NCBI GenBank assembly: GCA_045611785.1
Contig: JAZKXV010000023.1
Location: forward strand, 58,793-122,792
DNA from: JAFTYO01 sp045611785
GTDB lineage: Bacteria > Pseudomonadota > Alphaproteobacteria > RF32 > CAG-239
Direction of reading: 5' to 3'
Length of the DNA stretch: 64,000 nucleotides
Position 1 is the first letter of the stretch. Every line of letters begins with the position of its first letter. Made by a program: the position numbers and the translations under genes. Shown here piece by piece: positions 1 through 7,227 of this stretch. The notes beneath the pieces are model-generated. The model saw nothing but the letters and a program-made list of their open reading frames with translations, had not been told where the DNA came from and did not search any database.

Positions 1-522
1 CAGAATATCAAAATATACACTATTCCAGGTGCTTCAGCTGTTATTTGCGCATTACAACTTTCCGGCTTACCTACTAACAGATTTATGTTTGCAGGATTTA
101 TTCCTAATAAAGACAAGGCCAGATTAGATTTATTTATAGAGTTAAAAAAAGTCAATACAACTTTAGTTTTTTATGAAACAGCTCCCAGATTATGCAAAAC
201 TCTTTTAGCCATATCTTATGTTTTCGAAAACAGAGAAGTTGCTGTTGCAAGAGAAATTACAAAACTATATGAAGAATGCGTAAGAGGTAATGCAAATACA
301 CTTTATGAGCATTACACACAAAATCCACCTAAAGGTGAAATTGTAGTTATGATAGCGCCACCTGATAACTCAACAAAATCTGAATATGATGTTGTAAACG
401 AATTAAAAACAAGATTAAAATCCATGAGCTTAAAATCTGCAGTAAAAGAGGTAGCAGAACTCACTAAAGTAAATAAAAATGAAATATATAGCATGGCACT
501 TAGCATAAAAAATGAAAATTAA
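1..522 (+). CDS. rsmI: RsmI, 16S rRNA (cytidine-1402 2'-O)-methyltransferase, C-terminal part
   Basis: RsmI uses S-adenosylmethionine to 2'-O-methylate C1402 in the decoding centre of 16S rRNA. The frame is open from base 1, so the N-terminus lies outside the window; 173 codons remain of a family near 280. The visible part holds the tetrapyrrole-methylase signature IPGASAV followed by LSGLPTNRF and AGFIP, then FYETAPRL, all typical of RsmI. Its end overlaps the start of yraN by 11 bases. The rsmI-yraN pairing is common in proteobacteria and supports both calls. Confidence 0.93.
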   Translation, partial: QNIKIYTIPGASAVICALQLSGLPTNRFMFAGFIPNKDKARLDLFIELKKVNTTLVFYETAPRLCKTLLAISYVFENREVAVAREITKLYEECVRGNANTLYEHYTQNPPKGEIVVMIAPPDNSTKSEYDVVNELKTRLKSMSLKSAVKEVAELTKVNKNEIYSMALSIKNEN

Positions 523-868
523 CAATAGCGGACAAATAGCAGAATTTATAGCGCGCCTTTATTTTCGCATTAAAGGATATAGCATATTAAAACAAAATTA
601 TAAAAGCGCACTAAAAATTCCGGCCGGTGAAGTTGATTTTATTGCCTTAAAAAAACAAACAATTATATTTGTTGAAGTAAAAAAGCGTCAATCTATTGAA
701 ATAGCGCGCTATGCAATAGTTAAAAAACAACAAAAACGTATAATTAATGCTGCAAAACTATTTATTAAACAAAACCCGTCTTACAGCAATTATAATATAC
801 GTTTTGATGCTGTTTTAATTAAATTCCCTTTTTCAATTGTGCATATTAAGAATGCTTGGCAAGAATAA
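512..868 (+). CDS. yraN: YraN/UPF0102 family protein
   Basis: This 118-residue protein matches the UPF0102 family in length and motifs: GQIAE near the N-terminus, then GEVDFIA and FVEVKKR around residues 37-57. The E, D and E-x-K residues form a restriction-endonuclease-like metal site. The family is predicted to be a Holliday-junction-resolvase-like nuclease, but its role is not established. The ATG lies inside the end of rsmI (11-base overlap), so translation is probably coupled. The gene runs convergently into phoB, with only two bases between the stop codons and no obvious terminator. Confidence 0.9.
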   Translation: MKINNSGQIAEFIARLYFRIKGYSILKQNYKSALKIPAGEVDFIALKKQTIIFVEVKKRQSIEIARYAIVKKQQKRIINAAKLFIKQNPSYSNYNIRFDAVLIKFPFSIVHIKNAWQE

Positions 869-870
869 GC

Positions 871-1575
871 CTATTCCTCTGTTTCGGTTTCCTCTCCAGA
901 ATTATCAACCGAATATCCTGTTGCACGAACTGTACGGATATAATCTGGTCCATACTCATTTAACGCACGACGCAATCTTCTGATATGAACATCAACAGTT
1001 CTTGATTCAACATAAATATTATCGCCCCAAACAGTTTTTAATAAAACTTCACGTGAAAATACTTTTTTAGGTTCACTCAATAAAAGTTTTAATAATCTAA
1101 ATTCTGTTGGACCTAAATGAACATAGTTGTTTGAGCGGAAAACTTTTTTCTCAACCAAATCCATTTTTATATCTTCAAAGACAATTTCTTTTACCGTTGT
1201 TGTTTCAGGTGCTCTACGCAAATTTGTTTTAACTCTTGCCATAAGCTCAGGCACGGAAAAAGGTTTGGTTACATAGTCATCTGCCCCTGCTGTTAAGCCT
1301 TTGATTTTATCTTCTTCTTGGCCTTTTGCAGTTAACATGATAATCGGAATATTTTTTATGTCAGGCTTAGTGCGAATCTGTTTACAAATTTCCACTCCTG
1401 ACATTTTCGGTAACATCCAGTCTAACAATATAAGCGAAGGATTATGTGCTTCAACTTCAGCAACAACTTTTGCGCCGTTTGATTCAATAACCACCTCATA
1501 GCCTTCTTTTTCCAAGTTATACTTTAACAACAATGCTAACGCTTGTTCATCTTCTACTACCATTATCTTTTTCAT
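871..1575 (-). CDS. phoB: PhoB-like response regulator
   Basis: OmpR/PhoB-family DNA-binding response regulator of 234 residues. The receiver domain (about 1-118) has the acidic pocket VVEDE, the phosphoacceptor Asp52 in LLDWMLP, MLTAK with the conserved Thr, and the KPF lysine. The winged helix (about 135-225) ends in VDVHIRRLRRAL and RTVRATGYS. LLDWMLP and the GADDYVTKPFS stretch fit PhoB best. No sensor kinase or phosphate transporter is nearby, so the phosphate role is by homology. An in-frame TTG two codons upstream abuts AGGAG directly; the ATG at 1575 has proper spacing and was chosen. It follows rpe by 12 bases in one transcription unit. Confidence 0.88.
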   Translation of the reverse strand: MKKIMVVEDEQALALLLKYNLEKEGYEVVIESNGAKVVAEVEAHNPSLILLDWMLPKMSGVEICKQIRTKPDIKNIPIIMLTAKGQEEDKIKGLTAGADDYVTKPFSVPELMARVKTNLRRAPETTTVKEIVFEDIKMDLVEKKVFRSNNYVHLGPTEFRLLKLLLSEPKKVFSREVLLKTVWGDNIYVESRTVDVHIRRLRRALNEYGPDYIRTVRATGYSVDNSGEETETEE

Positions 1576-1587
1576 TGCCAACTCCTA

Positions 1588-2223
1588 TTATCGTAAAGCT
1601 TCAATATTTTTTTTATATTCACCATTATTAAGGATTGCACTTCCGGCAACTAAAACATCTGCCCCTGCAGCAATACACTCAGCAGCCGTTAACGGATTTA
1701 TCCCGCCATCGACTTCAATTAATATGTTTTTACCTTTTATCATATTTTTGATTTTAGAAATTTTAGAAATACTGCTATTAATAAACGACTGCCCACCAAA
1801 CCCTGGATTAACACTCATCACTAAAATTAAATCTACTTTATCAAGTACATATTCCAACACACTTTCTGGAGTTGATGGATTTAAGCTCACGCCTGCTTTA
1901 AGTCCCAAAGCTCTAATTTGTGATAATGCTTTATCCAAATGTTGACAGCTTTCTGCATGAACCGTAATTATATCAGCACCTGCTTGAGCAAACCAAGGTA
2001 TCATTTCCAACGGATTATCTACCATCAGATGAACATCAAACGGCAATTGCGTATAAGGTCTTATACTTTTTATAACTCCAGGTCCAAATGTTATATTTGG
2101 AACAAAATGCCCATCCATTATATCAAGATGAATCCAATCAGCATTTGCCTGTGTTAGCATTTGTATCTCATCTTTTAAGCATGAAAAATCAGCAGATAAA
2201 ATGCTGGGGGCTATCAATACCAT
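1588..2223 (-). CDS. rpe: Ribulose-phosphate 3-epimerase
   Basis: Interconverts ribulose 5-phosphate and xylulose 5-phosphate in the pentose phosphate pathway. The 211-residue TIM barrel shows APSILSADF, the metal-binding HLDIMDGHFVPNITFG, HLMV, VMSVNPGFGGQ and EVDGGI, which are the standard Rpe landmarks. I start at the ATG at 2223, seven bases after GGGAGG. A TTG at 2238 is in frame, but it overlaps that ribosome binding site. It is the first gene of a two-gene minus-strand unit with phoB. Confidence 0.96.
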   Translation of the reverse strand: MVLIAPSILSADFSCLKDEIQMLTQANADWIHLDIMDGHFVPNITFGPGVIKSIRPYTQLPFDVHLMVDNPLEMIPWFAQAGADIITVHAESCQHLDKALSQIRALGLKAGVSLNPSTPESVLEYVLDKVDLILVMSVNPGFGGQSFINSSISKISKIKNMIKGKNILIEVDGGINPLTAAECIAAGADVLVAGSAILNNGEYKKNIEALR

Positions 2224-2364
2224 AACATATCCTCCCAAAAATTATTTTTTACTATCTTAACTGATAAATATTTAAATACTAGTAAAAATATTTTTCTCAT
2301 TCTTGATATTGCTTAAATAAACATTATTTAGTGTGTCTCACTTTATTTTTGAAAGGATACACCC

Positions 2365-2874
2365 ATGGGCAATATGGCACAAAAAATTGTAAAAGTTAAC
2401 ATTTCTAATCTTATTGAAACATTAAATCAGGCCTATTCGGAAGAATGGCTTGCATACTATCAATACTGGATTGGAGCAAAGCTCACTGTCGGGCAATTTA
2501 AGACAGATATAGAAAAAGAATTTTTAGAACATGCAAAAGAAGAATTTGAGCATGCTGACATGATAGCGAATCGTATTTTACAGCTTGGCGGAATCCCTGT
2601 TATAAACTTTGAAGAATTGCATAAAATCGCCAGATGTAAATATGAAGCGCCAATAAATGAAAACTCTTATAATTTAGTTATTCAGAACCTTGAATCTGAA
2701 CGTTGTGCAATTGGTCGATATCAAGGAATTTGCGAAATGTGCTTTGGTAAAGATCATGAAACATATCGCATCAGCGAACATATTTTAATGCAAGAGTTGG
2801 CACATGAACAAGAAATGGAAGACTTCATTAAAGATATGGATACTGTAAGAGCGCTTAGTATTCAGCAAAATTAA
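2365..2874 (+). CDS. Ferritin-like protein of the Dps-like (DPSL) type
   Basis: A 169-residue four-helix-bundle ferritin-like protein. Carboxylate/histidine iron ligands are visible as SEEWLAYYQYW (E26/E27), EEFEHADM (E60-x2-H63), E110/E112 and QELAHEQ (E144-x2-H147). These resemble Dps-like ferritins that oxidise iron with peroxide and protect DNA or enzymes. Cysteines at 91, 114, 123 and 126 recall the cysteine pair in DPSL thioferritins, though I cannot prove the equivalence. It is monocistronic, with AAAGGA before the ATG and a GC-rich hairpin after the stop. Bacterioferritin or rubrerythrin are less likely: there is no rubredoxin domain and the ligand spacing differs. Confidence 0.8.
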   Translation: MGNMAQKIVKVNISNLIETLNQAYSEEWLAYYQYWIGAKLTVGQFKTDIEKEFLEHAKEEFEHADMIANRILQLGGIPVINFEELHKIARCKYEAPINENSYNLVIQNLESERCAIGRYQGICEMCFGKDHETYRISEHILMQELAHEQEMEDFIKDMDTVRALSIQQN

Positions 2875-2880
2875 TATTAT

Positions 2881-2903
2881 AAGCCCCTTTTTTAGGGGCT
2901 TTA
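2881..2903 (+). terminator. Terminator after the ferritin-like gene
   Basis: Arms AAGCCCC (2881-2887) and GGGGCTT (2895-2901) enclose a seven-base loop, six bases after the ferritin-like stop codon. The U-tract is short (three T), so termination may be partial. Confidence 0.7.
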
Positions 2904-2947
2904 GCATATAAGCAGCATTTTAATTTTCATAAAAATTAAATTATATC

Positions 2948-2976
2948 TTGCTTATCCAAAATATTTGGTGTATATC
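2948..2976 (+). promoter_or_regulatory. Promoter with embedded inverted repeat, upstream of the RHH gene
   Basis: TTGCTT (2948-2953), a 17-base spacer and TATATC (2971-2976) form a sigma-70-type promoter 45 bases before the RHH start codon. The spacer contains an inverted repeat, CCAAA-ATA-TTTGG (2956-2968). This is a plausible operator for the small DNA-binding protein encoded directly downstream. Confidence 0.55.
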
Positions 2977-3021
2977 TTCTTAGAACTCTACTAATGGTTG
3001 TAATTTATTGGAGATTTATTC

Positions 3022-3327
3022 ATGACAAAGTTAACAAATCGAGTTATTTCAGTTTTTGATAAAAAGACGAGCATGCGTCTGACCTCACCTGAATGGACTG
3101 CCGTTGATGATATATGCAAATATGAGCATATAAAACGTAAAAAATTATTTGAACTAATTGCTGCCAATAAAGATCCAAAACTTGGGTTTACATGTTCGGT
3201 AAGGCTGTTTGCTATAACATATCTGCACAATCTTCTAAAAGAGCGTGGGAAATATGTGCAACAAAATAACATACAAGCCCCAGACAATTACGAAAAAATT
3301 TTTAGTACCTTTGCAAATATGTCATAA
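3022..3327 (+). CDS. Ribbon-helix-helix domain protein (RHH_4 type)
   Basis: A 101-residue protein resembling the alphaproteobacterial RHH_4 family of small DNA-binding proteins. Residues 10-70 follow the family pattern: KKTSMRLTSPEWTAVDDIC, then a helix with KRKKLFELIAANKDP, then SVRLFAITYLHNL. RHH proteins bind DNA as dimers through a two-stranded beta ribbon. No toxin-like partner is apparent; the next gene encodes a secreted protein. GGAG lies eight bases before the ATG. An inverted repeat inside its own promoter suggests autoregulation. Its targets are unknown. Confidence 0.75.
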   Translation: MTKLTNRVISVFDKKTSMRLTSPEWTAVDDICKYEHIKRKKLFELIAANKDPKLGFTCSVRLFAITYLHNLLKERGKYVQQNNIQAPDNYEKIFSTFANMS

Positions 3328-3386
3328 TTATTAGACATATTGAAAAACAATTTCGAAAGTATAGTTATAAAGCAAAGGAGATTTCT

Positions 3387-3827
3387 ATGATAAAGCTTAT
3401 TGTTTTTATAACTTTACTTTCCACCAATATCAGAGCTCAAGAACCAACCATTGTATATGGCGAATCTGAGCTACCTGACGGAAAAAAAGACAGTATTTTA
3501 CTCATACAACCGGAAAATGCGCCCAATCCTTTGGGAAATCCGATAGTATATACAGGTACAAATAATCAAACAAATACAATCAACTCAACCTATAATAACA
3601 AGGCAAGAAAGTATTTACTGACTGGTCCAAGGCAGATTACTCAAATCAATAAACAAAACCCACCTCCATTTTCAATTTCTCCGCAAAAGCTAAAAAATCA
3701 AATTGAAAACACATTATATCAAGGAGGCAACAGGATATATGACGTTCAATCATATCCTATCGAAGATATTAACAAAATTACGGAGCCTAATATTGACCCG
3801 ACAATAACAACGTATCCTGAATATTAA
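3387..3827 (+). CDS. Hypothetical secreted protein
   Basis: I do not recognise this 146-residue protein. It begins with a short signal peptide (MIKLIVFITLLSTNIRA, probable cut before QEP). The mature part is polar, rich in Asn, Pro, Ile and Thr, and has no cysteines or further membrane segments. An exported periplasmic or surface role is likely. AAAGGAGA precedes the ATG at good spacing. It follows the RHH gene by 59 bases and may share its transcript. Its stop codon overlaps the convergent trmB stop, and there is no terminator between them. Confidence 0.6.
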   Translation: MIKLIVFITLLSTNIRAQEPTIVYGESELPDGKKDSILLIQPENAPNPLGNPIVYTGTNNQTNTINSTYNNKARKYLLTGPRQITQINKQNPPPFSISPQKLKNQIENTLYQGGNRIYDVQSYPIEDINKITEPNIDPTITTYPEY

Positions 3828-4549
3828 ACACGTTCATATTCAAAGAATACCGGCTTTCTGCCTTCTCTTATAGCTTTTTGCTGATACTTGGTTTTTACCC
3901 AATCCTTTGGTTCGTTTCTCCAATCGGCAGAAGTTTTTGCAGTCCATTTGAAGTTATCGTTTTTATGCATTGTTCTTAAAGTCCATGATTTATAAACTTT
4001 ATGATCGGTTGCAATGCGAAGAATGCCTCCTTTTTTAATAATACGAGCCAATTCTTTTAAATTATCCGGATTAACGAATCTGCGATCAGCATGTCTTTTC
4101 TTAGGCCAGGGATCCGGAAACAACAAAAACACTCTATCAACAAAACCATCAGGTATTTTGCTAAATAACAATCTGGCATCGTCATCAAAGACTCTTATAT
4201 TGTCTTGCCTATCGCCTAACAAACAAAACTTTTCCGGTATATCTTTACCTTCTTTTACACCTGTAATCAACGTCAACAAGTTAGCAACACCATTTTGAAA
4301 AACCTCAATTCCGATAAAACCAATATCTGGATTATTAAGAGCTTGTCCGGCCAAATGAACACCATCACCAAACCCTATTTCTAAATTTATTTTTTCAACC
4401 GGTTTACCAAACATTTTGTCTTTATCGAAAACAGTATCGCTATCAATTTTTATTGACGGCAAAAACTTTTCCAACAATGTACTTTTAGTTTTTCTTATCA
4501 CACGGCCTTTACGGCGGCCAAAAAATTTTGGTTGATTATTTTCAAGCAT
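3824..4549 (-). CDS. trmB: tRNA (guanine-N7-)-methyltransferase
   Basis: TrmB methylates N7 of G46 in the variable loop of tRNAs using S-adenosylmethionine. The 241-residue protein shows the SAM-binding LEIGFGDG, the acidic GIEVF strand, and the diagnostic LFPDPWPKKRHADRRF segment that holds the catalytic Asp. A basic N-terminal tail (FFGRRKGRVIRKTK) resembles that of other alphaproteobacterial TrmBs. Its ribosome binding site AAGGA lies in the distal arm of the upstream xre terminator hairpin. The gene order xre-trmB matches other alphaproteobacteria, except that metK, usually between them, is absent. Confidence 0.95.
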   Translation of the reverse strand: MLENNQPKFFGRRKGRVIRKTKSTLLEKFLPSIKIDSDTVFDKDKMFGKPVEKINLEIGFGDGVHLAGQALNNPDIGFIGIEVFQNGVANLLTLITGVKEGKDIPEKFCLLGDRQDNIRVFDDDARLLFSKIPDGFVDRVFLLFPDPWPKKRHADRRFVNPDNLKELARIIKKGGILRIATDHKVYKSWTLRTMHKNDNFKWTAKTSADWRNEPKDWVKTKYQQKAIREGRKPVFFEYERV

Positions 4550-4550
4550 A

Positions 4551-4586
4551 AAAAAGTTCCTTATAAAAAATTATTAGGAACTTTTT
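4551..4586 (-). terminator. Terminator of the xre gene, overlapping the trmB ribosome binding site
   Basis: Arms AAAAAGTTCCT (4551-4561) and AGGAACTTTTT (4576-4586) form an 11-bp stem with a T-tract on the minus strand, between xre and trmB. Read on the minus strand, the distal arm contains AAGGA, spaced about eight bases from the trmB ATG. Folding would therefore both end the xre transcript and hide the trmB ribosome binding site. Confidence 0.75.
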
Positions 4587-4613
4587 ATCTTACTTTTATT
4601 TAATTTTCAAGAA

Positions 4614-5105
4614 CTATTCATCAACAACTTTTGAGCTGGTTTTTGATAACGATACAATTAAATCAAAAAGTTGTTTTGCCAATGCTCTGTTACTGATGCG
4701 ATAGTATGCACGAACGAGCTCAATGGTTTCTTGTTTTTTCATAGGATCAATTTCTATCTTTTCAACATCTTCATTGAACATTAAAACATTTTCACTTTCA
4801 GGCACATTGAGCATCATAGGGCTGTTTTTTTCTACATCTGCATCCATTTCTTCAAAGAAAAAATCCATAGACACATTTAAAACCTTACTGATATCCCATA
4901 AACGGCTAGCACCTACCCTATTATCTCCTCTTTCGTATTTTTGTATTTGCTGAAAAGTAAGGCCCAATTTTTTAGCCATAAACTGCTGACTATATCCCAA
5001 AAGTGTACGACGCAAACGTATTCTTTTGCCCACATGAACATCTACCGGATTTGGAGAACTGCTTGTCGAACGATTAACAGGAGATAAATCAAGTTCAGTT
5101 TTCAT
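4614..5105 (-). CDS. XRE-family transcriptional regulator
   Basis: A 163-residue cytoplasmic regulator. The helix-turn-helix domain (about residues 25-86) reads VGKRIRLRRTLLGYSQ, then KLGLTFQQIQKYERG and LWDISKVLNVSMDFFFEEM, a Cro/CI-type fold. The C-terminal part is helical and acidic and ends in a possible oligomerisation helix. Alphaproteobacteria typically carry such a regulator beside lnt and metK/trmB; its regulon is mostly undefined. Here it has its own strong promoter right after lnt, with an inverted repeat over the -10 box, suggesting autorepression. AAAGGA precedes the ATG. Confidence 0.85.
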   Translation of the reverse strand: MKTELDLSPVNRSTSSSPNPVDVHVGKRIRLRRTLLGYSQQFMAKKLGLTFQQIQKYERGDNRVGASRLWDISKVLNVSMDFFFEEMDADVEKNSPMMLNVPESENVLMFNEDVEKIEIDPMKKQETIELVRAYYRISNRALAKQLFDLIVSLSKTSSKVVDE

Positions 5106-5132
5106 AAAGATAGTCCTTTCACATAAAATATT

Positions 5133-5149
5133 ATGTTAATATATAACAT
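5133..5149. promoter_or_regulatory. Inverted repeat, probable XRE operator
   Basis: ATGTTA (5133-5138) and TAACAT (5144-5149) form a perfect inverted repeat with a five-base centre. It covers the -10 box of the xre promoter (5140-5145), where a bound repressor would block RNA polymerase. Autoregulation is inferred from position only. Confidence 0.55.
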
Positions 5150-5168
5150 TGTATACCCTATGTGTCAA
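5140..5168 (-). promoter_or_regulatory. Sigma-70 promoter of the xre gene
   Basis: On the minus strand, TTGACA (5168-5163) and TATATA (5145-5140) are separated by exactly 17 bases, a near-consensus promoter. It begins four bases after the lnt stop codon and lies about 35 bases before the xre start, so xre need not depend on the upstream operon. Confidence 0.75.
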
Positions 5169-5171
5169 TTA

Positions 5172-6707
5172 TCATTTTGTGCTTTTTCTGAAATGACGAT
5201 AGTCTAAAAGTATTAAAAAACACAAAATTAGCACAACAGACAAAACAATTCCGGTACTTCCGATGTGGCTATATAAAGTGTTTATCTCAATGTTTTTAGG
5301 TAGGAAAACATCCAAATAACCTTTTTCATGTAAGTCTATTTTATTTAAAATTTGGCCCATCGGTGAAACTATCGCACTAATGCCGGAATTTGCACTTCTT
5401 ACAATAGTTATTCCCTCTTCAACAGCACGCATTTGTGCAGCAACCAAATGTTGATAAGGACCCGAACTTTTCCCATACCATCCGTCATTGGTTAATACTA
5501 CCAACCATTTAGGTTTTGCATTTCTGTTTACTACATTATCAGGAAATATTATTTCATAACAAATTAACCCGCCAAAATCAGGATAATTATTTAATTTAAT
5601 ATTTTTAAATTTTTCACTTGTAGCAAAATCTGCAATATTATTGGTAATCGGTCGCACCCAATTAGGGAGATGTTTTCTAAATGGAATATATTCCCCAAAC
5701 GGCACTAAATGGTTCTTATCATAAAAGTTTACTATGTCGGCATTTTTATCAATTACATACATTGAGTTATACGGACTATAATAATTATCGAACAATTCAA
5801 AACGTACAACCCCTGTTACCAAATATCCATTATCCGGAATCGCGTCTTTGATAAATTCTTTATATTCAGATCTATACCTTATATCAAATGGTAATGCAGT
5901 TTCACCCCATATTACAAAATCTACCTGCTCAAGGCCTTCCTTTTTACTTAAATTAACATATTCAAAAAAATTGCTTTCAAGTTCAGAAGATTTCCATTTC
6001 ATACTTTGAGGTATACTAGGTTGCACCATCCTTATTTTTATATCTGAAGACACCGCATCATATGTGCTTATTCTCCAAAAGCCAAAAGTGCTCAAAGCAA
6101 TTATAATTCCCAATAATGCAGTAAATCCTATAGATATTTTGTTACTAAACATTGCATATACGCATCCTACCAACAAAACAGCTATAAAGCTTAAACCATA
6201 TGTTCCCCATATAGACGCCGTTTGAATATATGCATCATGAAAAGCAAAAACGGTACCCAACATATTCCATGGGAATCCTGTTAAAAAAAAGCTTCTTAAC
6301 CATTCTGCCAACACCCATACACATGCAAAAGATAAAACTTTTACATACAAATTTCCGGAACGCATAAAATGCCAGATTATAAAAGATGGAATTGCAAACA
6401 GGCCAAAAAAAGCTCCTATACTCATAATTGTTATCGGGTAAAGCCAACCAAAACTGACAAAGTCAACTAATAAAGCATTTCCTATCCAATACAAGCCTAT
6501 TACAAAATGAGCAAAACCAAACCAATATCCAAAAGCACATACCTTTTTATATGAAGGCAAATTATCTGCAATCTTAAAAGCCAAAGCAAAAGATATCATA
6601 AACGCCGGCAAAATAAAAATGGGCGCAAAAGCCAAGGCTGATAATACTCCTAAAACAAGAGCGCTTTTTTTATAATTTGCCTGCATTATTGTAAAAAGTT
6701 TTTTCAA
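5172..6707 (-). CDS. lnt: Apolipoprotein N-acyltransferase
   Basis: Lnt adds the third acyl chain to the N-terminal cysteine of lipoproteins at the inner membrane. The N-terminal half has about six hydrophobic segments, followed by a nitrilase-type domain with the catalytic triad visible as Glu in VIWGETALPF, Lys in YDKNHLVPFGEY and Cys in GGLICYEIIFP. A last membrane segment sits near the C-terminus. I chose a TTG start at 6707 (511 residues): AAGGA lies eight bases before it and it follows the ybeY stop by four bases. An ATG at 6734 inside ybeY and one at 6686 lack such a site. The corC-like gene usually found between ybeY and lnt is missing. Confidence 0.93.
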   Translation of the reverse strand: MKKLFTIMQANYKKSALVLGVLSALAFAPIFILPAFMISFALAFKIADNLPSYKKVCAFGYWFGFAHFVIGLYWIGNALLVDFVSFGWLYPITIMSIGAFFGLFAIPSFIIWHFMRSGNLYVKVLSFACVWVLAEWLRSFFLTGFPWNMLGTVFAFHDAYIQTASIWGTYGLSFIAVLLVGCVYAMFSNKISIGFTALLGIIIALSTFGFWRISTYDAVSSDIKIRMVQPSIPQSMKWKSSELESNFFEYVNLSKKEGLEQVDFVIWGETALPFDIRYRSEYKEFIKDAIPDNGYLVTGVVRFELFDNYYSPYNSMYVIDKNADIVNFYDKNHLVPFGEYIPFRKHLPNWVRPITNNIADFATSEKFKNIKLNNYPDFGGLICYEIIFPDNVVNRNAKPKWLVVLTNDGWYGKSSGPYQHLVAAQMRAVEEGITIVRSANSGISAIVSPMGQILNKIDLHEKGYLDVFLPKNIEINTLYSHIGSTGIVLSVVLILCFLILLDYRHFRKSTK

Positions 6708-6711
6708 ACAA

Positions 6712-7227
6712 CTATTCCTTATATGGATCTTCAATGTTTAATTTTGCCAATATAGCTGTTTCAAGGCGTTCCATATTGCTTCTTTCATCTTCCTCAATAT
6801 GATCATAGCCTATAATATGCAATAGCCCGTGCACCCACAAATGGCAAAAATGGTGTTCAAAACTAACTTCTTGTTCTTTTGCTTCTCTTTCCATTGTTTC
6901 ATAAGCGATAATAATATCACCCATTTCAACTTCATCATCAAATTCTAACATATCGTCAAAATCATCGCTATCAATGTTAGCAAAAGACAAAACATTTGTA
7001 GGCTTATCCATACCTCTAAATTCAAGATTTAGTTTATGAACAGTTGTATCATCACTCAAACACAAATTAGCAACAAAATTCTTGTTTAATTGCAAATATT
7101 CTACTGTTGAGGAAACCTCTTGCAAAACAACATCTTTCACATTTTCGATAACAGCGGCAATTTCAGGAATTGCCGCCGTCCAACGAGAATCGTCAACAGT
7201 CAAAAACACATCAAAATTATTCTTCAT
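6712..7227 (-). CDS. ybeY: YbeY, rRNA maturation endoribonuclease
   Basis: YbeY is a zinc-dependent RNase needed for 16S rRNA 3' processing and ribosome quality control. The 171-residue protein carries the diagnostic HGLLHIIGYDH motif (H-x3-H-x5-H) that binds the metal, preceded by NVLSFAN and the GDIIIAYE strand. Residues after the motif (EERSNMERLE) are also typical. It overlaps the end of phoH by 11 bases, which suggests coupled translation, and lies in the miaB-phoH-ybeY-lnt series. Confidence 0.94.
   Translation of the reverse strand: MKNNFDVFLTVDDSRWTAAIPEIAAVIENVKDVVLQEVSSTVEYLQLNKNFVANLCLSDDTTVHKLNLEFRGMDKPTNVLSFANIDSDDFDDMLEFDDEVEMGDIIIAYETMEREAKEQEVSFEHHFCHLWVHGLLHIIGYDHIEEDERSNMERLETAILAKLNIEDPYKE

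Noticed and set aside
6708..6734. Upstream in-frame ATG for lnt at 6734
   Set aside because: It lies inside ybeY and has no ribosome binding site, whereas the TTG at 6707 is preceded by AAGGA at eight bases.
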